From Istiophorus platypterus (lineage: Eukaryota > Chordata > Actinopteri > Istiophoriformes > Istiophoridae): 64,000 nucleotides of DNA. The notes below the pieces were generated by a model that was given only the letters and a program-made list of their open reading frames with translations, ran no database searches and was not told the DNA's origin. Positions within the stretch are counted from its first letter, which is position 1; every line of letters begins with the position of its first letter. The translations under genes were made by a program, and so were the position numbers. Positions 1 through 12,200 of this stretch are shown here, one piece after another. The stretch is from NCBI GenBank assembly GCA_016859345.1, contig CM029128.1:19738104-19802103 (forward strand). Reading direction: 5' to 3'.

Positions 1-2640
1 GGAGGTGGCTATACCAGACAAAGCTAATGACAACATCACCTAAAATGAACTGCAAATCTTAGAATTGGTTATTCACTTTACTGGCTCTCCTGTATTAGGA
101 ATCTATTTTTACTCAGGTATAGATGGCTGAATCAAGATCTCAAGACTCCTGCAGTACAGTCCCATGCAAAAGATGAGACCCACTGGGGAACCCTGATCCC
201 AGGAACCACCACTTCACTATCAGCTTTTGTGGAGGCTGGAGCACTTCCAATCATTCACTGCAGCCAGTAGAGGTGGGTGGCCCTTTCTAGCCTAACCAAA
301 CCTCTAAGAAGCTACATTGTGGAAGACATGAGACAGAGACACAACTAACACTGTTTAATTGATGAGAGACAAGATATGTTTATTCCAGACCAATCAGAAG
401 GATGGATGACCACCGTACCAGCTGTTAAGGATAGGTCACCTGTGTTTCAGTGGGCTCATCAGGTTATCCCCTCAGTAACATTAGACGGTACCAATAGTCA
501 CATAAAGTGGTGATTAGATAAAGTGTACAGTACATTCGTTGATTATATTCTGTGTAACACAAAGCGGTGTCCTGAACCACTCAGCAATGTCCTCACTTCC
601 AGACCCCGAATGCTATCTGAAGACCCAGTGAGTAAAAAAATAACCCCCCTCTTCCACCCCCACGTTCTCCAGCCAACAGTCAAGAGCATGAGGAGCGTCC
701 TGCCTTCCCCCACAAAAGAAGATGTTGAAAAAGTTCAATCTGGCCTCAACGTCTACTGCATTGACTTCTAGCCAATCAAATACCTGCAATTTTACATTCC
801 TGGTAGATTTCTTTATGAGAGGACCAAATCGTTTTACTGTTAACATGTCCATCATCATAACGGAGAGTAAAACGACTGAGTGAACTTTCCAGACTTGAAA
901 AATCTCGTTTCATAGTACAGTATTATAAACTGCTCTATGGTGCTTTGGTGTCTGATAAGCCTTCAAACTCATGGATCTATTACTCAAACTGGACTCCTGG
1001 ACTGGATGTCACTAACGGTTACCAGTCACATGTCCAGACCAGTGCAGTTCTGTCTTTGCTCTAAACACATGATTGAAAATGAAAGATGAGTTGATTTCAC
1101 TAAATTCTGGCACAATAATTTACTGTGTGTTAATGATCAACAACTGCAAATATATTCTTACCATTTTCTGCCATCAAGAAATTAAAAAAACTCTGCTTAT
1201 TGTTCTTTCAAAGTCAAAATTTTTTCCACCAGTTGTGGAGCTGGTTGTCCACAATATTCAGGATCCGGCTGGTGAGCCTGCAAATAATGATTTTCCGAAG
1301 TTGTCTTATAAGAGACTGAATTTCCAGCCTTCAGATCTATAATTGGTATGTGTGTGTTAGCGTGTGTTTGGAGGTGACAGCAAGAAAGCAATACTGGGAA
1401 TCAGAGAGACCTCCTCAAACAGACTTGTATTGTGGTTTGTGTGTTCATGTGATTTTGTTTCTTCTTTTTTTCCAGGGAATGAAAAAAATCTGGGACAGAA
1501 TGAGCCTTGGGGTGTATCAGCAGCCATCAGCCATCAGTGAAGATGAGGTTCAGTCCTCTGATAAGAACTGTTGGAGCCTATGAAACCTGGCAGCACACAG
1601 CCCTCTGGAAAATCCAAAGGCCTGGTGATCAAAATGGGGAGAAATCACATCAGACAGACAGAGGGAAGAAAACGTCGGAGAGGAGGTTGGTTCCAAGACT
1701 TTGGTATCACCCTTCTGAAAAACGAGACATCTGTTCTTACAGAACGATCATCAGGAAAACCAGAACTAAACATATGGCGCTTTTGAACTGGTAGGTACTT
1801 TAGGTGTTTAGTTGCCAAAAACACTTATTCTTCCATCATTTTAACATCTTAAATAATGTGCTTCCGGTAATTGTGTTTTTCCAGTTTGTTCCTATTCAGA
1901 CTCCGTGCATAATAGGACCAAACATAGTGTTGCTTAGATAAAAAGCTAGTTTACGATGAAGGATGTGCCCAATTATTCTGTTAAATTTGCTCTTAGTCAA
2001 CAGAGAATCTTGGGAAGGAAATTTAATGAGCTGATATCCAGTAATTACCACACGTGGCCACAGTGGCCGCTGGTCAGCTAAAGTTAGACAGGCTCTCCTT
2101 TTAAAGTGTCACTGAAAGGACAGAAACGTCCTCAGATCAGTTTTAAAAAATGTGGATATTACAGTTTAGAACTTAACTCAAGGCATTAAAATGGTACGAG
2201 ATATGTTGATAGAAAACTCGGTCTGTCAGCTGGAGGCGTTTTAAAACGCTGCTACAGTCAACACAAACCAATCGACCGCTTGTATTAAGTCCCCCGAGTA
2301 AATGATAAATTGACAGGAACTTGAGCGATTAGAGTTTTGATCGCCCGATTAATTGTGTTTACAATCCGGTTAACGATCAATTAATCAATCGATCAGTCGA
2401 TCAAAAGAGAATTTAATGAATATAGACCCGATAAACTCCAGTTAGAGGTTGTTTTAAATCTGTCACCCATATTAATCCATTTATCGATCCATAGACAGGT
2501 GAACAACCATGACGTACAGACAGAATCGCTCGAAATGATCATTATACAGAATTATGGCCATTTCCCCCCCGTTGAGCGTGCAAAGGAAATCTACTCCACG
2601 GATCTGATATTCCACGCGGATGGCGAAGGGTTAACAATCC
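1..2640. other. Upstream flank of VLDLR, no gene recognised
   Basis: No open frame here shows a recognisable domain, and the longest ones are under 100 codons with no coding character. The stretch is AT-rich and contains a palindromic E-box (CACGTG, 2051-2056). It also holds an AT-rich cluster of ATCGAT/GATC/TTAAT words at about 2330-2405. Both may be distal regulatory sites of the gene that starts at 3180, but that is inference. Confidence 0.5.
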
Positions 2641-2961
2641 GCACAAGACGCACCGAAGGGGGGAGAGAGAGAGAAGAAACGCCGTGCTCCGCAGCGACGG
2701 GCTCCGCAGCACCGCGGACGAACCGGCGACCGGAGCCGCTCGTCACCGCCACCCCTCCGCCACATGGACCCCAGCGCGAGCGCAGCGGACGGGAGCCCGA
2801 GCGGCCCGCACGGCGCGCGGCTGTAGGAGCGAGATCAAAAGGCGCGCGGCGCGCGGCGGCCGCCTACGTTTCACCCTCGCTGCTCCTCGCCGCACGCGGT
2901 CTGGGAAGCGCGTGCTGCTGATCGGGTCGGTGGCGTCCGCGGGAGCGGCCGTTCTCCGTCT

Positions 2962-3058
2962 GCGTGTGTGTGCGTGTGTGTGCGTGTGTATACATATATA
3001 TATACATACACACATATATATATATAAATATATATATATATGTGTGTGTATATGTATG
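2962..3058. repeat. Compound (TG)n/(TA)n microsatellite in VLDLR 5' region
   Basis: Alternating purine-pyrimidine tract of TG, TA and mixed dinucleotides directly visible inside an otherwise GC-rich promoter/5' UTR. Such tracts are length-variable and can adopt Z-DNA-like structure. The human gene carries a polymorphic CGG triplet repeat in its 5' UTR, so a repeat at this position has a loose precedent, though the motif is different. Confidence 0.85.
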
Positions 3059-3179
3059 TTGTGGTGTGCGCGTGAACCGGCAGAAACCAAAGAAGCGAGC
3101 AGGCCAGCGCGAGGGCAGGGCGGAGGGAGCGAGGCGACCCGCGAGCGCCCAGCTAGCAGCCGCACGGCAACCGGCAGAG

Positions 3180-3255
3180 ATGGCGGCGTCCGCCCCGGGG
3201 ATCCTGCTGCTGCTGCCGCTGCTGATGTGTCTCCGCCACCGCGCCGACGTCCACG
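3180..3255 (+). CDS. VLDLR: VLDLR exon 1: start codon and signal peptide
   Basis: ATG at 3180 has G at -3 and G at +4, a good initiation context. The 25 encoded residues start MAASAPG, followed by a leucine-rich hydrophobic core and a charged end, a classical secretory signal. The donor is CCACG|GTAAGT, phase 1. The same frame stays open upstream to an ATG at 2964 through the microsatellite; that start is rejected because the extension is low-complexity and would bury the signal peptide. Confidence 0.92.
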
Positions 3256-6200
3256 GTAAGTCTGGGGCCGGCCCCGCCGGCGCGTCGCGGTGTTTTTGTT
3301 CCGCGGACGCGCTCGGCGTCAGAGGTCGTAGCTAACGCCGCCGAGCCCGCACACCTGTCCCGGCTGCTGCCCGGAGCAGCGACCGGGCTCGGCTGCGCCC
3401 TGGGCGCCTCGGACCTTGCGCCCCTTCCCCCGGCGGGGAGCCCCTGATATAACGCGTTTTGAGAGGGCTACGTCGGGTGCTCGCTTCCTTGTGTGTGTTT
3501 TAGGATTTATTCGGATTTATTATTATCCGCTCCCCCCCCTTTTAAATCAGACGCCGCTTTAGCTTGGGTGTTTTCTCGCTCGGTGTGTGATGAGGGGGAT
3601 GGAGAGGCCCGTTTGGTTTCCTGTCGCCGCTCATTCACGGCCAATTAGCCCCGCGGTCAATTAATCCCCCCCGAAAACGAGCAGCCCTGGAAGAATAAAA
3701 CCCGCTTCTTGCACCGTCGGCGTCTATGCGTGTCCCGATTTCTCTTTCCTTTCCGCTGTGGGATTCTCCTATCACCACCCCCAACGAGGTTTGTAATTTA
3801 TTTATTTATTCCTGAAGTGGAAGCAGACACACAGAGAGAGGGGGTCGGTGTTACGGTGGATTGATACGGAGCGATAACATCGAGAACTGGGGTAGAGAGC
3901 AGCACCGCAGTCCCGGGGGGGGAGCCGAGGGGAGGCCGCGGACCATGAGCGACCACAGGTGAACCCGCTGAGGCCTGATGATGAGCAGAGCGGCCAAAGT
4001 AAAGTTATCACCCGGTGACGGTGCTGTCCGATAAAAAGGATAAGAAACAGAGACAGGCACAAAGGTTCTCATGTGATTAGTCAAATGACTAAGACGTTGA
4101 TAAGATAAAATCTAAATAACTGCTGGTTCCGGCCTCTCAAATGTGAAGATTTGCTGCTTTTCCCTTTTTATATCAGGAGCTGTAATATTTTTTTCTCATG
4201 TTACACCATACTTCAAATAAACTGTTGTTGCAGCCCTACAGCAGAGCTGCACATTTGAGACAATGCAAACCAGCAAATGTTTGGTGTTTTAGCTTGATTA
4301 ATTAACTTTTTTTTTTTTTTCCTCATTAGTTTTGGGCTAATTTTTCCAACACTAATTAACATGCTTTTGTTTTTTAATACCATAGACTGCCAAATAAAAA
4401 AACTTGATTTGCATTAAATTGTCAGATATCAGCCATTAATGCTGCCACTAGGATTAATCCAGGACTGTCAGACAATGTATTTAGCACTAAGCAAAAAAGA
4501 AAAGGTTTGTGTTGTGTGTAAATTGAAGATGCCTTTCTGGGTAAGGTTACATTGTCATTTAGCTCACCCAACATGGCTTTTTCTTCCACCTTACAGGTAG
4601 CTAAAAAGATAAGTTGCAATCATGAGTTTATTACATTAGCTGATTTCAGTTTCGGGTTCTTGGAGGACATTGATATGTAGTATGACAGTCTTGGGTCAGG
4701 GCTACCTTCTGATATTGTCGAGGTTCCTCCCTGGCTTCAGGCACATAAAATAAGTACGTTACTTTGGCACAATTTTATTAATGCAGTTACTAATCATGTC
4801 AGCAGTAGTTGGAATGCAGGTTAAATTATAAAACGGCTCTGAGAGGCAGCGAGAGCTGTGTCTTTCCACTTTTGTCTTGCACAGATTTCTGTCTCTTGAT
4901 TTCCCACCTCCTTTGGAAAATGGCCTTTGGGGGAAATGGCTAGTGCTTGCAAAGTGTACACTGACACAAACACACACACGCGATATCATACACCCACCAC
5001 TGCCACCACTTCGTTCTTATTCTCGGTTATAAACAAAAACCTAAACACACATGTATGCACACACAGATTGAGATTGTATGAGCCTATTTGAACAAGATAT
5101 CACACAAATTAGATACCAGCTAGAGGAAGAGCGTCAACGCTGGCCTGATTTAAAATAGATGTATTTCTTTTCCTCCATGGTTACTGTGATACCATGCTAG
5201 ACCTAGATCCTCAGCCACAGGAGGGGAAGGCTGTGTGAGGGTATGCTTGGTTCTTGAAGTGGGTGGGGTGGTGGACAGCAGCAGGAGGATAAGGAGGAGG
5301 AGGAGGAGGAGGAGGAGTGCATTGCAACTGTCTCTGTTACGAGGGGAAAATTGCATTACCATGACCTCCAATGTGACAGCTTTTATATAGCGCACAATGA
5401 TCTGCTATTTTGGGAGGGAGACGGTTCATTGTAGCTCCATGCTTCTTGAATCTATGATTCCAAACCCACGGGCAGCAACAGTAGGTGAATGATTATCACG
5501 TGAAATAATGTGTAGTTTAAGGCTCATGCCTTCAGTTAACAGCTGTATCAAGAAAGTTGGTAATTTTAAGTTGAGAGACCGCAATCAACAAATTTTCACG
5601 CATAACATAACCTGAAATAGTAGACAGGACACTCAGACAGACACAGTTGCTGTTTGGCAAGCTGCATTACTCTAGGCAATGAACACCCATAAATTAGACA
5701 TTACTCTTCTTGGATAGTTATTCTCCTGTTTTACATGGTACTGGATTCACTAAGCAAGTTTTGGCTGGACACAGCAAGGCCTTAGAAATGCAAATGTCCA
5801 TAACTGACCGACTGAGTATGACTGAGTGCTGAAGTTGGACCGTTGGTTGCCCTGTCGAGTGTTGGAGTTTCCCGAATTGCTGTTGCTCTTTCAAAATGAC
5901 TTTTCACGAATAGTTTTGTCATCGGGGCATGCTTACAGGCAGTATTACATATTAGGGCCTTTGTTACTGGATTTACCAACTTTTTTCCACCTTTTTTTTT
6001 TCATAAAAGCAATTAGTGACAAATACAGCAGCTTCTTGGAAAATCCTAAGCTACTTTCCGTAGAAGAGTCGTTACCAGTGTTGTCCCACAGGCCTAAGGT
6101 CAGGCTTTCCCTCTGCAGGCAAACCTCAGTGCGTTTCATTCAGTTGAACACATGGCAGCTACATAGACGTGAATGAACTTCTAATTTTCTGAGTGATCAT

Positions 6201-9200
6201 TTTACTCGTAAATATCTAAATCACAGCAAAGCTGTTGTCTTTCTGTATGGTGATTTTGTCAGACACATCGTGGCTATAAAATCAGGAATTCAGCAGCAGA
6301 CCAGCAGCTTGGATGTGACTGCCGTTTAACATGTTGTCTTAATGGGTCACATTTCAATCACTATTTCATACTTGTTCCATTGTCTGAAAACAGAAACAGA
6401 AAAACGTAAATAAGAACAGCTTTATTGGGAATTCAGCTAAATTAAAACACTGTGTAGTTGAGCACAGAGAAGGAGAAAAGCAAACGGATAAGGGCAGTTC
6501 AGCCATACACTGGGTTTGACCTAGTATTGTGAGTTGACATTTTTGAGGTTGGTAAATGGTACTCTGCAGCCACAGGAGACATGTTAGTGCCTCTTGCCCT
6601 CCAAAATTCTAAGTTATGTGTTCTTATTTAGCCGTCCCGAGTAATATATGATAACAACAACCAAAAACGTGAAGGATTTTGTAGAGGAAGAAATGGTGAC
6701 AATTTTCCTAACCTTGACAAGAAAAAGTGGTGAAAGCTTCCTCAGTGCTCATGCTGTGGCAACGGTGAAAACTGGAGAGTTGAGACTTTAAATGTCAGCT
6801 AGAAATTGAGTCTGACTCTGCGGAGTAAAAGGAGAATACTCTTGTGCAGGTTTTTATACTTTAGGTTGCTACAGGCATCTGTTATTGTTCTGATTGGATC
6901 AAAGAGCAGAGAGTGCAGTTTGCCAGTCAGAAAGTCGGTGGGTTTCTGTAGACACTGGAATAGTAACCCAAGAGAATACATCCATAAAGAAACTAACACT
7001 GGAATACATCGTCCCCTGCAAATTGAATTCTTGGTTACGGTGCTTCTGTGGTACCCCATTAACCACTGCAGTAAAATGATATCAAAATGAACAGTTAATT
7101 TTTCTCTGAAACTCACTGTTTCAACACTTACAAAACTACTTACAAACTGAATGAAATGTGTGTAGCACTGAGTAACCAACTGTAATGGACTAGACAGATT
7201 CTTTGTTTTTTTTTTTCTTTTATCAGAATTAAATCAAAATTTCAAACTTAAAATATTCTGCCAATTTTAGATTGTGTTACACTCAGGCAAGGTTTATGTA
7301 AAGATTCTTGTGTTTAGACAAACCTTGGCTACTTTAGTTAAATGGAAAATACGTATTCCAAATGCCAAATATTTTCATTATCTCTAGCGGTGTCTCTCAT
7401 GATATGTGGTTATTCACTCATGTGATGACCAACAGCTGACAGTTACAGTCTGAATGTCCAGTATTGATCATTGAGGTTTGCGAAGTAAGAGTTTTTTCAT
7501 GGAGGACTTCATGCTAGCAACATAAGTGTGGCTGGGCGCTTTTTCCTTGTTACAAAAATAAGGAATAAAATGCTCTCTTCCAGTGTGATAAAATTTAAAG
7601 GACAAACCCACACTGCCATTTCACCACAGCATTTCCCAGAGGAACCTTTTTGTATAAATTTCAATTTTGAAATCACAAAACACTGAATAATGCTCTTCCT
7701 ATATATAATTTGTCGGGACCTTGGATTGATGGTGCTAGTGTGACTGACTCATGCATCATTCCACTAAATCTTTTTTCATTTTTTAATCTTTTTTTTTTTT
7801 TTTTTTTTTTTTTTTGGTAACGGAAAGTAAGAAAATTCTTTTCAAGGTCAGTGATAAAGTCGTCACCACCACCTATAAAGCAAACCTCACATGGTCTGAG
7901 TCTGTACTTTCAAACATTTATTCTGACGCACATACCTGGAAAAATTTGAGTCAGATGTTTCACTCACATGTTTTTGTTATAGCATACTGGTAGGCTACTA
8001 CATACTTGTGTAACTAGAGTCACAGACCATTCTCTAATGGAAAAGATGTTTAGGTGCAGCCCTACATAAATTTCAAACATATTGAGCAGTAGACACACTA
8101 ATGAGGTGGAAATGTCTTTTGGCAGCTGGCTGGTTTGAGCAAATTACAACACCAACCCTGATTTTACCAGAAACTAGATGTTTAACAAAACCACTGCACT
8201 TCTTATCACTCGGTTTACTTGAGCTCAAACCTCCTTTAGTTTTCTGTGTTGTTAATGTTTAGGTGATGGCAGGTTACCCCAGATTAAAGAACTCCAGATA
8301 AAGGTTGGCCTCCCTACATTGCTGTCACAGTGGACACACCAGGAAGCAATAGCCAAACTTTGTAAGGATTGGACTGAAAAGTCTGTCTCCAGTTTTCCAA
8401 TGTAAATGATGCTGCAGCAGCCTGTTGCATGTTTATAGGAAGTGGAAAAACATGGTGACGCCAATTGGTGACCACTCATTTCTGAGCCATTGCACCCAAC
8501 AGCTCAGGGTGAACAAGACTTTGTTCAATGCTCTTACCATTCACACTGACACCACTCCAGAGTGCATCAGATCACCAGTCTTGTTCACCCTGCACACCAG
8601 TGTATGCACATGGAGCACTATATACACAGCCTGAAAGCGGTGCTTCACTTCTAACATGCTGCAGTTGAGAGCATCATTCAGTACAGCACTGCAGTCTGGT
8701 TTGGTGTACAGTTGAAATCCTGAATTACTCATCTCCCTAGTCACCCTGAGAGCTATGAAAATTTATGGGAGTCAGGCAGCATCCTACCCCACTGGATATC
8801 TTCAATGAAATAATCACTAGACAGGCCCAGAGGATTCAGACCCCACTCATGTCTGAGATACCATCGGCTTCTCCCTTCAGGCAGATGTTTTAGAGTCCCC
8901 ATGTGCAGGCTGAAGGGTTTTTGAACTCCTTTATTCCCCTGTCCATCAAAAATAAATAACCCTTTGAATAACTCAGTTAGCCAAGGATTAATTTTATTTA
9001 TTACTTAGTTATCTTGGTTTTTAAGAACTCTTGTCTTTTTATCCATCGAGTCTCTCACAACAAGCTAGCCAAAGCTATGTAAGCCATTTTTTTTGTTTGT
9101 TTTTTAAAATTACTTATTTATATTAATCTCACACTGTACTTATTTATTCTGGATAAGAATTCACGAGGATACATTTTATGAAGGGAATGTGCAGTGGTTT

Positions 9201-12200
9201 GTTAGTAACAAGTGTAGAGTTGCTGTGTATGTGAATGACTGTTTTGTTGTTTGTTTGTTTTTTTTTTTAACAGCAAGTGTAGTATATGTGCAAGAAGAAC
9301 TTCCTTTGGGTGAATAAATTCTAATGTTGTCTAATTTTTTGCTGTAGAGTTTTAGGTTTTGTACGATAAATGGGTTCCTTTTTTCCCTCCCTATATTTTC
9401 TAGGATGAATTGTGGCACATAATTGAAATGCAGATTGCTTTTGTAGATCATGGGGTTGTGCCCAACATTTCTGGAACTGTGCCAGAGTTTTCTATTCACC
9501 AAAATTACAAGATATACCAAATTTTTAAATTGGCCCATTGTGTCCCAAAGCTCCTCTCTGCTCAACCCACTGGATGCATAGAAGTGAGTCTCTCCAAGCA
9601 TCTTATTTAATGAGTTTAATGTCTCTTTTGTCTTTTTTTGTTTAGATTTTAAAAAAATCTTGTACTTTGTGTAAGATTAAAGCCAAACTTTGTCACTTCT
9701 GACTCATTTGAGTCTTTCCTCTTTTTCCAGGAAATGTCTTGGTCGATGTAATTTTTTTTTTTTCCCAGCTCATTTTAAACCAGCTTACAAAATGTTGCAT
9801 TAAACTTGGAGAAAAAGGAGGAAGGATTAGACTTTTTGTGTCCTTTTTGATTATATATTTAAACTTGTTTGACTTGTCCTTTTTTAACCCAATATTCTAG
9901 TCTTTGGTAACGGCTGGCTTATGATTATTTCTAAACTCTCCCTTTGTGTATCGCTATGTCCCTCACAGAAACGTGGTGGTCATTTGAAATATTTCTTTTG
10001 CATAGAGATGTTTTTATATAGATTGGCTGCATAAGGTAATGACACATTTAGTTAATTTTGTTTACATTTATGAGACATGATTACTGGTTCTAGTTAGTTC
10101 CTGTGTCCACGGGCTTGATGTACTGCTGTAATTGTTACAAGATGTTTGAGGAACAAGTCTTTTATCTCTATGTTGCAATTTGTTATTACTAGACAAAAGT
10201 GTTGAAATTACTGGGTTATTCAGTAAGTTCTGCAGAAAAGTGAAAAGAATTACATCTTATCCAGGATAAGCAGTTTTTTGTTTCTCATATCAATACCTGA
10301 ATTTCATGAGGTTTCATTTAAGAAAAAAAACAAGCTGTTGGAAAATGGCACCCTGAGCTCCAGGAAGTTAAGGGCAAGTGTCCTTATTTGATTTTTTTTT
10401 CATATAAACAGTCTTTTAACTAATATTCTAAATTGTGTTTTGACATTAGACTTAGTAAATTTCAGTACCAACTAGAAAAATGGATGTATTGATCGGTAGT
10501 ATATGTGTCAGCCCTGTGATCTGTCAGTGGTTTGCCTGGCGTCACACTCAATGTCAACAGGAACTGCTCCAGCCCCCGGCTATATGGGTGTAGCTGATGA
10601 ATAGGTGGATAATCGCAGCCATTGTTTAACAAGGCGATGCAAGCCAACAGTTGGCCAGATCTTACTAGTCTGGGGTAACACGTTGAGAAGTTTGGAACTG
10701 TCTTCCTAAGGAACATTTGCAGGGCTGTGAATATCCTTGAACCTTTTTTCTGTATCGCTTATCAGTGCACTTGCATTTATTTGCTGGATGGACTGATATG
10801 CTCCATTTGTTCTGATTAAAATGCAGGTAAAGTATGCTGTTACCCCTTATACCTTGATTGTGGTGATTGAAGTGGGAATATGGATGAAAGATCAACATAC
10901 TCTCTGTTCTGTAACATGACTGTGTGAATAGAGCGGGTGTAATCTTGGCTGAGTGGAAGTCTGTAGGCTCTTAGCACCCCTGGCCTTGTATTTACTTCCT
11001 GTGCTATGAAGATTTATCAGGCATAGCCAGAAAAAGAGAGAAATGTCAAACACCTTTCCCATGAGTCTTTGCTTTTTCCAAGGTTATGTTTAGTGTCTCT
11101 GTAGATTGACTCCTTTTTAGGGATTTTTGTGCTTTTCTTAAAAATGAGAGTAATGCTGTCACAAATACTTTCAGATCCTATGAGAGTTCCCATTGGGGAA
11201 AACGTGCATAAAACCAAAACAGACATGGTTAACATAAAACAGAGGGCATTTCATGGGTTTTTTTCCCCTTTGTTCTTCAGTCAATAAAATGTCAGGAAAA
11301 TAATGAATGTCCATCATAATCTCTCAGAACCCAAGTTGACATCTTCTTAAACTACCTTGGCTAAGCAAGTTCCTGGGTGAAACCATGTTCTTCTCTGATT
11401 CCCATGGTAATTTGTTTTTGATCAACACAAGTCTAAGCAGTCACCGGAGCCTGAGTCTCTTACTCCTCACATTTCAGAGGCTGGGGACTGTCTGTTGTTT
11501 AACATGATAAACAGTTAGCAGTGAATGAATATCATTACTGTTTAATTTTGTTAACTGACTGCCACATACAAAACATGACATATTTTACTGAATATCAGTT
11601 ATCAGTTGGTCACACTCTCAGTAAGATGGAGGTTCCTTACATGTACAAGCCACAGCTACATAGTAAGTCTGTGGGACTATTCGTTTTCTGTTTGTGTTGC
11701 TGCTACTGTTAAAGGGAAGAAGCTCCTCAGGTTCAGATCAAATCAGTGGGGCGTGTTTCTCTCCCTTAAGGAGTTTCTGACCCACTTATAGTACTTTTCT
11801 TCATAAGGGTGATTCTGTGACTGAATGCAATTTTTAAAGGCTTTTTCCATCATGACAAGAATTCAATTTAGGTGTAAATTCGTGCGATCCATTTGGTCCG
11901 AAAATATGTTTTGAAAATTGATGTATTTTGACAAAAACCTTAAAAAGTGTAACATGGAAAAACTGAACTTTTATTATGAAAAATAGTTGACCTTTCAGTG
12001 GCACAGCGATTCAGCTGGAACTGCAGCCTCTCCTGGGCTTCTGTTGCTTTTTTTTTTGTGCTTCATTTAACCACCTGGACAGACATACAGTCCAGACTAA
12101 AGCGAGTGTCAAGGTCAGTTATTTTAGGACCTGGAGTTGTTGCTTTCTCTATTATAACAGACTACAGGGCACTGCAAGTTATACTCTCTAGTTGAGAGTC

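Larger units (their letters stand above)
2640..3480 (+). promoter_or_regulatory. VLDLR: CpG-rich promoter and first-exon region of VLDLR
   Basis: Base composition changes sharply from AT-rich flank to GC/CpG-rich sequence and returns to AT-rich after about 3480, as at a vertebrate CpG-island promoter. GC-box-like words lie just upstream of the start codon (about 3113-3126). No TATA box at a sensible distance was identified, and the transcription start cannot be set from sequence alone. A TG/TA microsatellite (about 2962-3058) sits inside the island, 120-220 bases before the start codon. Confidence 0.65.

Noticed and set aside
2684..3259. 191-codon open frame over the VLDLR first exon
   Set aside because: It is in a different frame from the signal peptide, and its length comes from GC-rich sequence with few stops plus a dinucleotide repeat.
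9176..9601. 141-codon reverse-strand open frame in VLDLR intron 1
   Set aside because: No recognisable motif, a lysine-rich low-complexity end, and no splice or promoter context. It may be a repeat relic but cannot be assigned.
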